Positions 45,003 through 54,361 of a DNA stretch of 64,000 nucleotides are shown here, in pieces. The stretch is from JAFGLZ01 sp964622545 (GTDB lineage: Bacteria; Planctomycetota; Phycisphaerae; UBA1845; JAFGLZ01). The notes below the pieces were generated by a model. It did not search any database. It saw only the letters and a list, made by a program, of their open reading frames with translations, and was not told the DNA's origin. The first letter of the stretch is position 1. The number at the start of each line of letters is the position of its first letter. The translations under genes and the position numbers were made by a program. The stretch lies in assembly GCA_964622545.1 (NCBI GenBank), contig CAZUQM010000037.1, positions 1 through 64,000 of the forward strand, read 5' to 3'.

Positions 45003-45830
45003 TCAGACGCCGAGCAACCTTCGGAGCAGCTCGACGCCCTTGGCGTTGGGTTCTTCCGGTTCGCCCTCGCCCCAGTATTCGAGCACGATATAGCCGTCGA
45101 AGCCAGTCCTGCGGTAAATATCGAGGATGCGTTCGACGTCGACGAACTCGGCGTTGCCGGCGGCGTCGAACGTGTTGATCTTCAGGTGGCTATTCGCGGC
45201 GAGGGGAGCGATCTTCTCGGTCTCGGTGTAGATGCGCTCGCGAGCGGTCGGGTCGAGGCGGTCGTATCCGAACACGAAGTTCGTCGGGTCGGGGTTGGTC
45301 CCGACCCGATCGCTGCCGACCTGGCGGATGATCGCGAGCAGCCCATCGGCGTCCGGGTGGACGGTGCTATGGTTCTCGAGGCAGAGCGTCACGCCGAGCG
45401 CCTCGGCGACGGGCACGACCTCGCAGAAGGCGTCCACGACGCGGACGCGCTCGATGGCCGGGTCTTGTCCGTCGGTATGGTAGCCGGTGAAGACATTGAC
45501 GCGCTCGATGCCGGTGTCGGCGGCCATGCGGATCCAGCCGATCGTGTCGGCGATGTGCTTGGCGCGATCGGCGCTGGCGGGCAGGGCGAAGTCGTTTCCG
45601 GCGATCAGGGCCGAGATGCCGACCCCGGCCGTCTGGGCATGGACGACGATTTGTTTCAGGTCGGCGGCCTTGTCGGGATCGGGGCTGCCGGGTCCGCCGA
45701 TGAGGTGCCAGTTGGCGACCTCGACGCCGTGGGCCCCGAGCCGGGCGGTCTCGTCAACGAACTCGTTGAAATTCATCCGCCCTGATTCCAGGGCCTTGCG
45801 ATAGCTCCACGAGCTGATGCCGATCTGCAT
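45003..45830 (-). CDS. Sugar phosphate isomerase/epimerase-like TIM-barrel protein
   Basis: A 275-aa cytoplasmic TIM-barrel (AP endonuclease family 2 fold). It starts MQIGISSWSYRKALESG and has HGVEVANWHLIGG, LCLENHSTVHPDADG, GTNPDPTNF and the C-terminal GFDGYIVLEYWGEGEPEEPN. It likely acts on a sugar or sugar acid. AAGGAG at 8 nt before the ATG at 45830 is decisive over an ATG at 45848. It precedes the fusion gene on the same strand. Confidence 0.86.
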   Translation of the reverse strand: MQIGISSWSYRKALESGRMNFNEFVDETARLGAHGVEVANWHLIGGPGSPDPDKAADLKQIVVHAQTAGVGISALIAGNDFALPASADRAKHIADTIGWIRMAADTGIERVNVFTGYHTDGQDPAIERVRVVDAFCEVVPVAEALGVTLCLENHSTVHPDADGLLAIIRQVGSDRVGTNPDPTNFVFGYDRLDPTARERIYTETEKIAPLAANSHLKINTFDAAGNAEFVDVERILDIYRRTGFDGYIVLEYWGEGEPEEPNAKGVELLRRLLGV

Positions 45831-46207
45831 GGCGGGTCTCCTTGGCATGGTGTGACGCGGAAGCGTTTGCGGCAGTTAGATTAGCACCGTGCACCGCTCA
45901 TGACCAGGGCCCGGGGTGTCGCGTATGCGCCCGGTCGTTGACCGCATCGCGGCTCGGCGGCGGCGTCGGTTCGGCGGTAGACCTTGACAGACGATACGGG
46001 TTCTGTGTTCACTGATACTCTGAAGGCGAGGTGTGAGGTTAGGCTGACGTTGCTGTGCCTGGTCAAGCGTGCGGGCCGTACGAGGGCGCGGTTGGCGTGC
46101 GGTTGCTCGTCGGGACCAGATCAACTCGCATCACCATCTTGCCGCCGTGAAACCGGGAGGGGCGCCCGAAGCGCCGCGCCTGCTCCCCGCTTATCCGGAG
46201 AGTCGCG
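45831..46207. other. Divergent intergenic region
   Basis: 377 bp between the TIM-barrel gene and the radical SAM gene. It holds one plus-strand promoter candidate and, on the minus strand, TGGTCA-N17-TAATCT near 45875-45910 as a weak candidate. No ORF with a convincing start was seen. Confidence 0.4.
45984..46013 (+). promoter_or_regulatory. Possible promoter of the radical SAM gene
   Basis: TTGACA at 45984-45989 (perfect -35) and TTCACT at 46008-46013 (weak -10) spaced by 18 bp. The leader would be about 190 nt. Confidence 0.35.
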
Positions 46208-47791
46208 ATGAAGGTCGCGCTGATTTCCACACAAACGCATCCGATCGCGCTCGGGCTGCGCTATGTGAGCAGCTACCTGAAGGCCCAAGGCCATGACGTG
46301 CAGATGCACTTCATGTGCTCCAAGCGCGACACCGCCAAGGGCGGCTTCTCGGACGCGCTGGTCCGCGACCTGGCCGAGCGGCTGAAAGACCGCGACCTGA
46401 TCGGCATGGGCCTGATGACGAACACCTACCATCGGGCCTGCGAGTTGACCAGGCGTCTCCGCGAGGTGGGGGTGTCCGCTCCGTTCATCTGGGGCGGGAC
46501 GCATCCCAGTCTGGCGCCGCAGGAATGCCTCGACATCGCCGACGCGGTTTGCATCGGGGAGGGCGAGGTGGCGGTGGCCGAGCTGGTGCGCCGGTACGAG
46601 GCCGGCGAGGATCCGACGGACATCCCGGGTTTGGGCTTTCCGGCGGGGGGCGTCTTCGGCGCGGATCAGACTGTGGTGAACCCGGTGGGCAATCTGGTCC
46701 AGGACCTGGATCAACTCCCGTTCCCGGACTACGACCTCTCGACGCATTGGGTGTCGAAGCGCGACCGGCTCGTTCCGGCTCGCGAGGACAACCTTCGCAA
46801 CGCCATCGAGAGGCCGCGGGTGCTGAGCACGCGCGGCTGTCCGAACCGGTGCACCTTCTGCAACAACGCGGCCTGGAGGCAGCTCTATCGCGGCAAGGGT
46901 CGTTGGGTGCGGATGCGCTCGGTCGACAACGTGGTGGCCGAGTTGGAGAGCATGAAGCAGCGCTTCCCGTGCATGGAGGCGATCAACATCGTCGACGACC
47001 TCTTCTTCGTGCGCAGCGCCGAGCAGATGGCTGAGTTCGCTAAGGCGTTCACGCAACGGGTCAACCTGCCGCTCGAGCTGGACGCGTACCCCGGCATGCT
47101 GACCGCCGAGAAGCTGGATGCGCTCGAGGGCGTGCCGATCCGCTTGATCAGTCTGGGCATCGAGAGCGCGAGCCCCGATACGCTGGCGAACATCTACGAT
47201 CGGCGGACGAGCCTCGAGACCATCGTCGAGGGCATCGAGCTGCTGCACGGGCGCGGCATCCCGGCCGAGTACCACTACATCGTCAACAACCCGTTCGAGC
47301 CCGAGGCCAACGTCATCGAGACCATGCGGTTCATCGCCGACCACCACCGCGGGCCGGCGCGATGTCGCGTGTTTCCGCTTATCTTCTTTCCGGGCACGCC
47401 GCTGTTCGAGCGGGCCAAGGCCGAAGGCGTCATCGAGGATCGGGACGAGAAGGCCTACAAACACACGCTCACGGGCAAGACGGTCATCGGGGCACACAGC
47501 TACCTGGACGTGTGGCTCCGCATCGTGCTGGGCCTGCGCAACGCGGGTTACTCGCCCCGATTCGCCCACGCGGCTATCAACGTGGCGACGCATCGCGTGG
47601 TTCGGGCGGCGTTGGACCGGCGATGGTTCGGCCCGGTCTCGTTCGGGCTCTACCAGGTGGGTCGCCGGGTCTACCGGAATCTCATCTACCAACCGATCGT
47701 CAGGCCGCTGTCGTACCTGCGGCGGCTCGGCCGGCGCCGGCCTTCCGAGGACGTTGGTGCCGTGTCGTTGGATTCGGGCGGCGGGGCCTAA
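46208..47791 (+). CDS. B12-binding-domain radical SAM protein
   Basis: A 527-aa protein with an N-terminal cobalamin-binding-like region (IALGLRYVSSYLKAQGHDV, and FIWGGTHPSLAPQECL) followed by a radical SAM core whose cluster motif is CPNRCTFC (C-x3-C-x2-C). GIESASPDTLANIYDRR and YIVNNPFEPEANV fit the B12-radical SAM family. A C-terminal helical part follows. These enzymes methylate unactivated carbons or rearrange lipids; the substrate is unknown. The Shine-Dalgarno is a GGAGAG sequence about 8 nt before the ATG. Confidence 0.87.
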   Translation: MKVALISTQTHPIALGLRYVSSYLKAQGHDVQMHFMCSKRDTAKGGFSDALVRDLAERLKDRDLIGMGLMTNTYHRACELTRRLREVGVSAPFIWGGTHPSLAPQECLDIADAVCIGEGEVAVAELVRRYEAGEDPTDIPGLGFPAGGVFGADQTVVNPVGNLVQDLDQLPFPDYDLSTHWVSKRDRLVPAREDNLRNAIERPRVLSTRGCPNRCTFCNNAAWRQLYRGKGRWVRMRSVDNVVAELESMKQRFPCMEAINIVDDLFFVRSAEQMAEFAKAFTQRVNLPLELDAYPGMLTAEKLDALEGVPIRLISLGIESASPDTLANIYDRRTSLETIVEGIELLHGRGIPAEYHYIVNNPFEPEANVIETMRFIADHHRGPARCRVFPLIFFPGTPLFERAKAEGVIEDRDEKAYKHTLTGKTVIGAHSYLDVWLRIVLGLRNAGYSPRFAHAAINVATHRVVRAALDRRWFGPVSFGLYQVGRRVYRNLIYQPIVRPLSYLRRLGRRRPSEDVGAVSLDSGGGA

Positions 47792-47916
47792 ACCTCAGTC
47801 ACGAGGCACGGGGCTCGGCGTCCGGATGAACGGCACCGACGCACACCGCAATTCAGCCGGATCCCACCCAGAATCGTGATTGCGTTCGCTGGGTGCATCG
47901 CTCAGAATCGTCCGCC

Positions 47917-48396
47917 ATGATGAAGCGGCCGTCCACGCACGTGGCCTACGTCGGTCTGGGCTCCAACCTCGGTCGGCGCCGGGAGACGTTGGAGGGGGCG
48001 GTGGCCTCCCTGTCCGATTCCCGCGGCATCGACGTGACGCGGGTGAGCAGCTTCATCGAGACCGAACCGGTGGGCGGCCCGTCCGATCAGGGTGCCTACC
48101 TGAACGGCGTCGTGGAGTTGGCGACCACGCTGGAGCCGCATGAGCTACTCAGACGGTGTCAAGCCATCGAGTCGGATTTCGGACGCACACGCGAGGTCCG
48201 GTGGGGTCCGCGCACGCTTGACCTCGACATTGTGTTGTATGACGATGCCGTTGTGGATACGGAGGAGCTGACCGTACCGCATCCGAGGATGCACGAACGG
48301 CGATTCGTGCTCGAACCGCTATGCGAAATCGCGCCGGACGTCCGCCATCCCCTGTTGGGGGTTACCGTTCGGGAGCTGCTGAGCAGGTTGTCATGA
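47917..48396 (+). CDS. folK: 6-hydroxymethyl-7,8-dihydropterin pyrophosphokinase
   Basis: A 159-aa folate-pathway kinase. It has YVGLGSNLGRR at the start, QGAYLNGVVEL, the signature RWGPRTLDLDIVLYDD and the C-terminal VPHPRMHERRFVLEPL. Neither the ATG at 47917 nor the one at 47920 has a good box; a GTG at 47893 is in frame. Its stop overlaps panC by four bases (ATGA). Confidence 0.95.
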   Translation: MMKRPSTHVAYVGLGSNLGRRRETLEGAVASLSDSRGIDVTRVSSFIETEPVGGPSDQGAYLNGVVELATTLEPHELLRRCQAIESDFGRTREVRWGPRTLDLDIVLYDDAVVDTEELTVPHPRMHERRFVLEPLCEIAPDVRHPLLGVTVRELLSRLS

Positions 48397-49271
48397 GCGC
48401 ACTGACCGAGCCCGCCGTCGCGACCACCATCACCGAGATGCGCGAGCTGGTGATTCGTGCTCGCCGCAACGGCATGACCGTCGGCGTGGTGCCCACCATG
48501 GGGGCGCTGCACGAGGGGCATCTGTCGCTCGTCCGCCGGGCGCGTCAGCGCTGCGCGTACGTCGTCGTGACGGTCTTCGTCAATCCGATCCAGTTCAACA
48601 ATGCCGACGACCTGCGGAGCTATCCTCGCACGCTCGATGCAGACGTGGACGCCTGCGGGGCCGAGGGGGTCGACGCCGTCTTCGCCCCGCACGTGGACGA
48701 GATGTACGGACCCCGGGCCCTGACGCGGGTTCGGGTCGAGAAGCTGACCGAGCCGCTGTGCGGTCGCGACCGCCCCGGGCACTTCGAGGGGGTCACGACG
48801 GTGGTGGCCAAGCTGTTCAACATCGTTCAACCGGATGTGGCCTTCTTCGGGCAGAAGGACGCCCAGCAGGCGATCGTGGTGCGGCGGATGACGGAGGACC
48901 TGAACTTCCCCGTCGAGGTCGACGTGTGTCCGACGGTGCGGGAGCCGGACGGGCTGGCCATGAGCAGCCGGAACGCGCGCCTGACTCCGGAGCAGCGTCG
49001 TCAGGCGACGTGCCTGTATCGTGCGCTGGAGCAGGCCCGCTCCGAGGTCGCCGCGGGTCAGGTCCGAACCGCTCCGCTGATCGCGTCCATGCGAGAGGTC
49101 ATCCTGTCGGCGGGGCCGTGCGAGATCGACTACGTCGAGATCGTCGACGCCAAGACGCTGGAGCCGATCGAGGAGGTTACGGACACGGCCTTGATGGCGC
49201 TGGCCGTGCAGATCGGTCCGGCAAGGTTGATCGACAACGTGCAGGTGGACCCCAGCGGCCCTGCGCTATAG
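48393..49271 (+). CDS. panC: Pantothenate synthetase
   Basis: A 292-aa ATP-dependent ligase joining pantoate and beta-alanine. It has VPTMGALHEGHLSLV (the HxGH site), VFVNPIQFNNADD, and AMSSRNARLTPEQR. The start codon overlaps the folK stop, suggesting coupling. panD, which makes its beta-alanine, follows 35 nt downstream. Confidence 0.97.
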   Translation: MSALTEPAVATTITEMRELVIRARRNGMTVGVVPTMGALHEGHLSLVRRARQRCAYVVVTVFVNPIQFNNADDLRSYPRTLDADVDACGAEGVDAVFAPHVDEMYGPRALTRVRVEKLTEPLCGRDRPGHFEGVTTVVAKLFNIVQPDVAFFGQKDAQQAIVVRRMTEDLNFPVEVDVCPTVREPDGLAMSSRNARLTPEQRRQATCLYRALEQARSEVAAGQVRTAPLIASMREVILSAGPCEIDYVEIVDAKTLEPIEEVTDTALMALAVQIGPARLIDNVQVDPSGPAL

Positions 49272-49306
49272 ACTAACGACTTTGCCACTGGTGAGAGGAC
49301 GCAGGG

Positions 49307-49663
49307 GTGTTGATCAAAGTACTCAAGAGCAAGATTCATCGGGCGACGGTCACCGAGGCCGACGTGGCCTACATCGGCAGCATCGGCATCGACCGGACGC
49401 TGTGCGAGGCGGTCGGTCTCGTGGAGCACGAGGCGGTGCTGGTGGCCGACGTGGACAACGGGGTACGCCTGGAGACGTACGTCCAGTACGCCGACCCAGG
49501 CAGCGGCACGATCTGCATGAACGGGGCGGCGGCCAAGCTGGTAAGCGTCGGTGACGTGGTCATCATTTTCGGCTTCGGTTACCTGAGCGAGGAGGAGCTG
49601 GCCGAACACAAGCCGCGTATGATCCTCGCCGACGCCCAGAACCGGGTTGCACAGGAGTTGTAG
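49307..49663 (+). CDS. panD: Aspartate 1-decarboxylase proenzyme
   Basis: A 118-aa proenzyme that makes beta-alanine. It starts from GTG at 49307 (LIKVLKSKIHRATVTEAD) and has the self-cleavage site G24-S25 in YIGSIGID, where the pyruvoyl group forms. CMNGAAAKLVSVGDVVII is the family's second strand region. Length is normal. No panB is seen in the window. Confidence 0.96.
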   Translation: MLIKVLKSKIHRATVTEADVAYIGSIGIDRTLCEAVGLVEHEAVLVADVDNGVRLETYVQYADPGSGTICMNGAAAKLVSVGDVVIIFGFGYLSEEELAEHKPRMILADAQNRVAQEL

Positions 49664-49722
49664 GGACACTGACGAGGCGAGCGGGCCGATCCACCGTGGA
49701 CCGTCGCCGACGCGAGGGACGC

Positions 49723-51552
49723 ATGTTACCCACGGTCTTCACATTGCCGATTCCTTTTCTCGGACCCACGCCCATCAAGGGCTACGGCCTGATGATGATG
49801 ATCGGGTTCCTGACGGCGATCTACATGTGCATGCGGCGGGCGCAGAAGGTCCGCAGCGATCCGGACGTGGTGCTCAACGCGGGGTTCCTCGCCCTGCTGT
49901 GCGGCGTGTTCGGGGCACGGATCTTCTACGTCGTGCATTACTGGGACACGCAGTTCCGAGGCAGGGGGATCTGGGCGGCCTTCGACGTTCGCTCGGGTGG
50001 GCTGGAGTTCTACGGCGGGTTCCTCGCGGCGGTCGCGGCCATCCTGCTGTACCTCCGCATCCGGGGGCACTCGGCGCGGCTCTTCCTGGATATCATGGCG
50101 CCTGGTGTGATGTTCGGGCTGGCCTTCGGACGCCTGGGCTGCTTCTTGAACGGCTGCTGCTTCGGCGGGATTTGTCCTGACTGGGTGCCGTTTCCGCTGG
50201 CGCTGACGTTCCCTCACGGCAGCCCGGCGATGGTGCACCACTTGCAGACCAACCGTATCGCCCTTCCGCGCGAGTACCTCTACGTCAACAGCCTTGGCTG
50301 GGTGAGCCCGATCCATCGCGACCACCTGGCCATGGAGCCGTCGGAGGTGTTCGCGCCGCGCGAGCGGCACCGGGAGGCCCAGAAGGAGTTGCTCAAGGCG
50401 TTGGAGGGGCTGTCTCCGCCGGAGACGGCCAAACAGGTCCGCCAGACGTGGCAGCAGTTTGCCGCGCAGCGGGAGCGGATGCCACAAGGGCCCCTGGCGG
50501 GCTTGGACAAGGAGCGCCTCAAACAGGAGGTGGCCCAACTGCGCGCCTTGCACAAGGAGCTGAGCGACCAGTGCGCTGCCTTCCCGGAAGGCAACGAGGT
50601 CAAGCAATTGATCAACGCCGAGCATCAGGCCTGGGACGCGCGCCGCAAGCACTTCACGGAGCTGCGGGACCTGCTGGGCGACGCGAAGAACCCGCGTCCG
50701 CCGGCCTCGAAGCTGCAGGCGTACCAGGAGGAGGTCCGACAGTTTCGCTCCCATCGCATCTGGGCTGCTCAGCCGTTGGGGTTCCTTAATGCGATGATCC
50801 TCTCGGGCGTGCTCAGCCTGTTCTTCCATCGCCGCCGGGTGCATGGGGCGGTTTTCGGGCTCATGTTCATCCTATATCCCATCACGCGGTTCGTCCTGGA
50901 GATGATCCGTGCGGACAACCCGCTGGATTCATCGGGACTGACCATCAGCCAGGCGATCAGCGTGGGGATCATCCCGATCGCGCTGGTCTACATGCTCGTA
51001 ATCTACAAGCTCTTGCCGCCGCAAAGCCCGAGGGCGCAGATCTGGACACCGCCGCCGGACGAGCCGCCGTCGCCGCCGAAGGAGGAAGGGGAGAACTCGG
51101 CGAAGAGGTCGGGGCAGGACCGGACCGAGAGCCCTTCCGAATCTTCCCCGTCTCCGGCCCCGGACTCGGATGGCAACGGTCACTCCGGCGGGACTCATGC
51201 GTCCGCAAGTGTGGCCTCGGAGGTCAAAAAGTCCGGCCGGAAGGGCAAGCCGGTCGTGGAGACCGTGGTGGTCGAACCGACTGGGGTTAGTGCCGGCCAG
51301 GGCTGGCATACCGCCGAGGCGATCTGCGCCAAGTGCGGCACGAAGCTCCAGCCGCCGCAGGGCATGGTGTATCAGCGCCCCGGCAAGCGCAACGGACCGC
51401 AACGGGCGCCCGGGGTGGCCGTGATCGAGCATCCGGATCCCAACACGAGGATGGACCTGCTCTGCGAGGGGTGCTTCGACACGCTTCCCCCCCAGGACAA
51501 GTCACGCGGCCGCCGGCTTGCCAAGAAATGGTGGAAGACCGGCAAGGTGTGA
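49723..51552 (+). CDS. lgt: Prolipoprotein diacylglyceryl transferase, enlarged form
   Basis: A 609-aa polytopic protein, about twice the usual 270-300 aa. Lgt hallmarks are GYGLMMMIGFL near the start, GLEFYGGF, GRLGCFLNGCCFGG and RFVLEMIRADNP. Two additions stand out: an inserted charged helical segment (about residues 175-345) between the signature and the QPLGFLNA part, and a C-terminal tail (about 435-609) that is Pro/Ser-rich and ends with CAKCG and CEGC, a possible zinc ribbon. Its role would be lipoprotein lipidation. GAGGGA precedes the ATG at 49723. Confidence 0.92.
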   Translation: MLPTVFTLPIPFLGPTPIKGYGLMMMIGFLTAIYMCMRRAQKVRSDPDVVLNAGFLALLCGVFGARIFYVVHYWDTQFRGRGIWAAFDVRSGGLEFYGGFLAAVAAILLYLRIRGHSARLFLDIMAPGVMFGLAFGRLGCFLNGCCFGGICPDWVPFPLALTFPHGSPAMVHHLQTNRIALPREYLYVNSLGWVSPIHRDHLAMEPSEVFAPRERHREAQKELLKALEGLSPPETAKQVRQTWQQFAAQRERMPQGPLAGLDKERLKQEVAQLRALHKELSDQCAAFPEGNEVKQLINAEHQAWDARRKHFTELRDLLGDAKNPRPPASKLQAYQEEVRQFRSHRIWAAQPLGFLNAMILSGVLSLFFHRRRVHGAVFGLMFILYPITRFVLEMIRADNPLDSSGLTISQAISVGIIPIALVYMLVIYKLLPPQSPRAQIWTPPPDEPPSPPKEEGENSAKRSGQDRTESPSESSPSPAPDSDGNGHSGGTHASASVASEVKKSGRKGKPVVETVVVEPTGVSAGQGWHTAEAICAKCGTKLQPPQGMVYQRPGKRNGPQRAPGVAVIEHPDPNTRMDLLCEGCFDTLPPQDKSRGRRLAKKWWKTGKV

Positions 51553-51784
51553 GGCTGCAATCGCTCGGCGCGTTGCCGCGTCACGGGCCCAACCATAACG
51601 CCCAGGGGCTGACCCCGGCGCCAGCTCGGATGACCGGCCAACGCCACAAGCCCGGCTCGTACCCCGCCACATTCGTTTTGGCAGGCTAGAATTGGGAGTG
51701 TGAGGCTCCCCCCGAGCCGTGACTTCGCCGTGCGGCAGCTTGTCTCGTCCGGCGTAGTCGCAGGCGAAGCCGGGACGCCTCATC

Positions 51785-51888
51785 AGCCCCGCCAGGGGCG
51801 TAGGAATGTAGCCGCGGGTGCAGCGAGCCGCCAGGCGTGCGGAACCCGTGGTCGATGGTCGCCCAACGAACCAATCCCCAGCGGGGCG
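51785..51888. repeat. Palindromic REP-like element
   Basis: Nested inverted repeats: AGCCCCGC at 51785-51792 pairs 7 of 8 with 51881-51888, and CCGCGGGT at 51812-51819 pairs 7 of 8 with 51844-51851. Similar GC-rich palindromic elements are common between planctomycete genes. It contains no ORF and is followed by the hairpins at 51976-52020. Confidence 0.6.
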
Positions 51889-51975
51889 ACAGGCCCGAGG
51901 GCCATCGAAACAGGCGTTGACGCCCGGTTGGGCACCGGTGACCTGCCGACCGTATCGGGGTTAAGTCGCACGAAT

Positions 51976-52020
51976 CCTGCGGCTCACGCCGCAGGCTACA
52001 CTCTGTCGGGCCTCCGGCCC
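51976..52020. repeat. Double hairpin element
   Basis: CCTGCGGC at 51976-51983 pairs perfectly with GCCGCAGG at 51988-51995 across a 4-nt loop. GGGCC at 52008-52012 and GGCCC at 52016-52020 form a second hairpin. No T-tract follows, so a REP-type element is more likely than a terminator. It could also be a transcript end for lgt, 424 nt upstream. Confidence 0.55.
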
Positions 52021-52545
52021 TGAGCAGCTCGTGCTGCCGGTTGACGCTTCATCGCGCGACACAGTGGCTCACCTGCCGGGGTGGTACTCCCTCGCCGAAG
52101 TACAGGGGCTTGTGATGCGCCCGGAAGAACGTGCAACATTCGACTCAGTAGCGGCTTCTATCCTCTGTAGCCCTGGCGAAGGCGGAGGGCTTCCGGCAGA
52201 CCGACAAAATCAATGCTGTTGGACGACTAGTCAAACCTCGTAGACACTAACCGGACGCGAGTTCATCGATTCGGGTGGGCGAGTGAAATCGTCAAAGCCA
52301 TGTTTCGCGCGTCACGGCAGGCAGCGTTTTCGAGACTGCTTGCACCCCAGTGAACTACAGACTTGGCGAGGCGCGGCTTGCCCGATGCGGGGCGTGCCCA
52401 CCGCGGCCGGTCACCAAGTATTTTCCGCGAATTGCAGCAGGGCCCATAATCGTGAGGTATACTTGTGATGGCCCTTTTTTGGGGGGCCTCACCTCTGAGA
52501 AGTCCCCGGCGGGGCCGCGCCTCGGTGGATGAGGAGGCACCTGCG
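52021..52545. other. Gene-poor stretch
   Basis: 525 bp without a convincing gene. A small palindrome AGCCCT/AGGGCT (52169-52174 and 52186-52191) and a lone TATACT at 52458-52463 upstream of the small Cys-rich gene are the only signals noted. Together with the repeats and the region from 51553, nearly 1 kb lacks coding sequence. Confidence 0.4.
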
Positions 52546-52938
52546 ATGAATGCACGTGGTTTTTCCAGACGTCATCTGTGCGGTTGCGGATGCACCATGC
52601 GAGCGATGGTCTCGGTGTCACCAGACGGAACGCTGCAGGCTCTCGTCTGCACCGACCCGGTCGCCGGCCGAGAGTCCCTGTGCATCCCATGCCAGCGTGT
52701 TTGTCAGCGGCTCAACGCGATGCTCCAGTCGCGGAATTTCCTCCAGGCCGCTGCCCTCGACCCGGTCCGTCTGCGACCGGAGGAGGAACGACAGGAAGGC
52801 CAGCTTCAGGCAGGGCTGGCCGCCCTGCACGAAGCCCTGTTGGATGCGATCCTCGAGTACGAAAGCAAACACGGTGAGGCTTTCCACTACGGAGCGATCG
52901 AGGACAGCATCTATGGGGAGATGTCCCTCTCGGCCTGA
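52546..52938 (+). CDS. Small cysteine-rich protein, unknown function
   Basis: A 130-aa protein starting from ATG at 52546 with GAGGAGG 8 nt upstream. The N-terminal half has CGCGC and CIPCQRVC, suggesting metal binding. The C-terminal half is helical and acidic (RLRPEEERQEGQLQAGLAAL). No family recognised. Possible regulator or adaptor. Confidence 0.6.
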   Translation: MNARGFSRRHLCGCGCTMRAMVSVSPDGTLQALVCTDPVAGRESLCIPCQRVCQRLNAMLQSRNFLQAAALDPVRLRPEEERQEGQLQAGLAALHEALLDAILEYESKHGEAFHYGAIEDSIYGEMSLSA

Positions 52939-53189
52939 GGTGCGTTCGCGCCGCACAGCCTTTCGTTGGTCGGTGGTCCCTGTCTTCGGCCCATGCACTG
53001 GGCCCGCGAAGTGTCCGATTCCGGAAAGTGCGCTTCCCTGTTGCCCTTGGCATGTCCCTTGGCCGGCGCTGGGCCCTGCTCGCTGGCGGCGCTTGATCAC
53101 GCTGTGGGCATAGACTCGGGCGGCTCGGCTTCTATGGGCAGGGTCGGGTCGAGGGCACGTCTGCAGGCGCAGGGGGGGGAAGACGTGCT

Positions 53190-53453
53190 TCAGCGCTTCT
53201 TGGTGTTGCCGGATTTGTGGCGGCCTGGGGGTGTGGTGTTAGGACCTTGGACGGGTAGATCGCCGGCCTCCATGGTGGCGGCCGCTTCGTTCTCCTGCTT
53301 GATCTGGTCGTAGACCTCTTTGCGATGGACGCTGATGTTCTTCGGGGCCGTAATGCCGAGACGGACCTTATCTCCGCGAATGTCGACGACCACGACCTCA
53401 ATGTCGTCGCCGATCATGATCACCTGGTCGCGCTGTCGCGATAGGACTAGCAT
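53190..53453 (-). CDS. csrA: Carbon storage regulator CsrA
   Basis: An 87-aa RNA-binding regulator that blocks or protects mRNAs at GGA-containing hairpins. It has MLVLSRQRDQVIMIGDDIEV and VRLGITAPKNISVHRKEVYDQI, the full CsrA core including the conserved Arg in VHR. A Pro/Gly-rich tail of about 27 residues is extra. GGAGG lies about 14 nt upstream. A 29-codon frame overlaps its start. Confidence 0.95.
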   Translation of the reverse strand: MLVLSRQRDQVIMIGDDIEVVVVDIRGDKVRLGITAPKNISVHRKEVYDQIKQENEAAATMEAGDLPVQGPNTTPPGRHKSGNTKKR

Positions 53454-53536
53454 ACGCCGTGCGGCCACCTCCGTGCAGGAAGGGGTTCTTCACAGGTCGT
53501 GATCACGTCGTCGATGCGGGCAATCCCGCCCTCCAT

Positions 53537-54361
53537 GGCCAGGCGCTACAGGCGTTAGAGGTGAGGAGGCAAAGCTCCTTGGCATTGGCCGACCGATGGA
53601 CCTGTGCACTTGTCCAAGGCCTTGCGCTGTCTACGCAAGGCAAGCGGCCTCCTGAACCTTCCAATCGACACCCCCCCACGAACGCACCATCACTTTAATC
53701 GGCATCGATCAGGCTCACAATCCAGTGGGACTTGCGAAACGGTGCCTGATCCCTTTAGGAAACCTAACTTTATCAAACTTGGGGCGCTGGAATCAAGCAT
53801 ATCCTCCCGTCGTACGGGACCGTCAACTGCCGAAGGGGATAGCGGACTGCAAGCGCTTTGCCCGGGTTTGCCCTAAGGTGGCCTGTTGGTGGGCGGGTCG
53901 CTGGGGGCTTAGATGTATTAGGGGAGATTCAGAATTGCATAGATAGCCTTGTTGCCAAGGGCGTTGGCCTTCGCGGCTAGGTTTTGTGTGCGTTGGGCTT
54001 GAGCGGGTTTATGAAGCCCGTTCATTTTGTCCGTGTCAGGATTCTGAATGAAACGGCGGGGTTTGCTTATCGTTCGGGGCCAGATGGGTAAGGTCGGATT
54101 GGCCCTTGAAGCGGCGTACAGGTGCGCCTATGATTTGCGGTCAGATCGGTCGTGCAGATCCCTTGTCCGCCGGCGGTTCTGTCAGTTGTGGGCCGGTCTC
54201 GCCGTGGAGGTGCCATCGCGGGATCCGTCGGGCGGGGTTGCGAGTCTGAGGGCTATTCGATAGGGTTAGCTTGACGAACGCGTCACCAGGCTCCTCGTGA
54301 TCACATCCAAAATGGGGGAGGGTCGAGACGGGGCCGCCGGGTCCGGAATCGAGATCAGACC
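53537..54361. other. Non-coding stretch, locally less GC-rich
   Basis: About 825 bp without a credible gene. A stretch of lower GC runs from about 53680 to 54060, containing a short hairpin CGGGTTT/AAGCCCG near 54007-54023 followed by TTCATTTTGT. It could hold a small RNA or the long leader of a neighbour; I recognise no known RNA. Confidence 0.35.

Noticed and set aside
51700..52023. 107-codon frame over the REP-like repeats
   Set aside because: It reads through the palindromes, has no ribosome-binding site and no family features.
54048..54263. 71-codon frame before the response regulator
   Set aside because: Weak start and Arg/Ser-rich random-looking composition; not supported as a gene.
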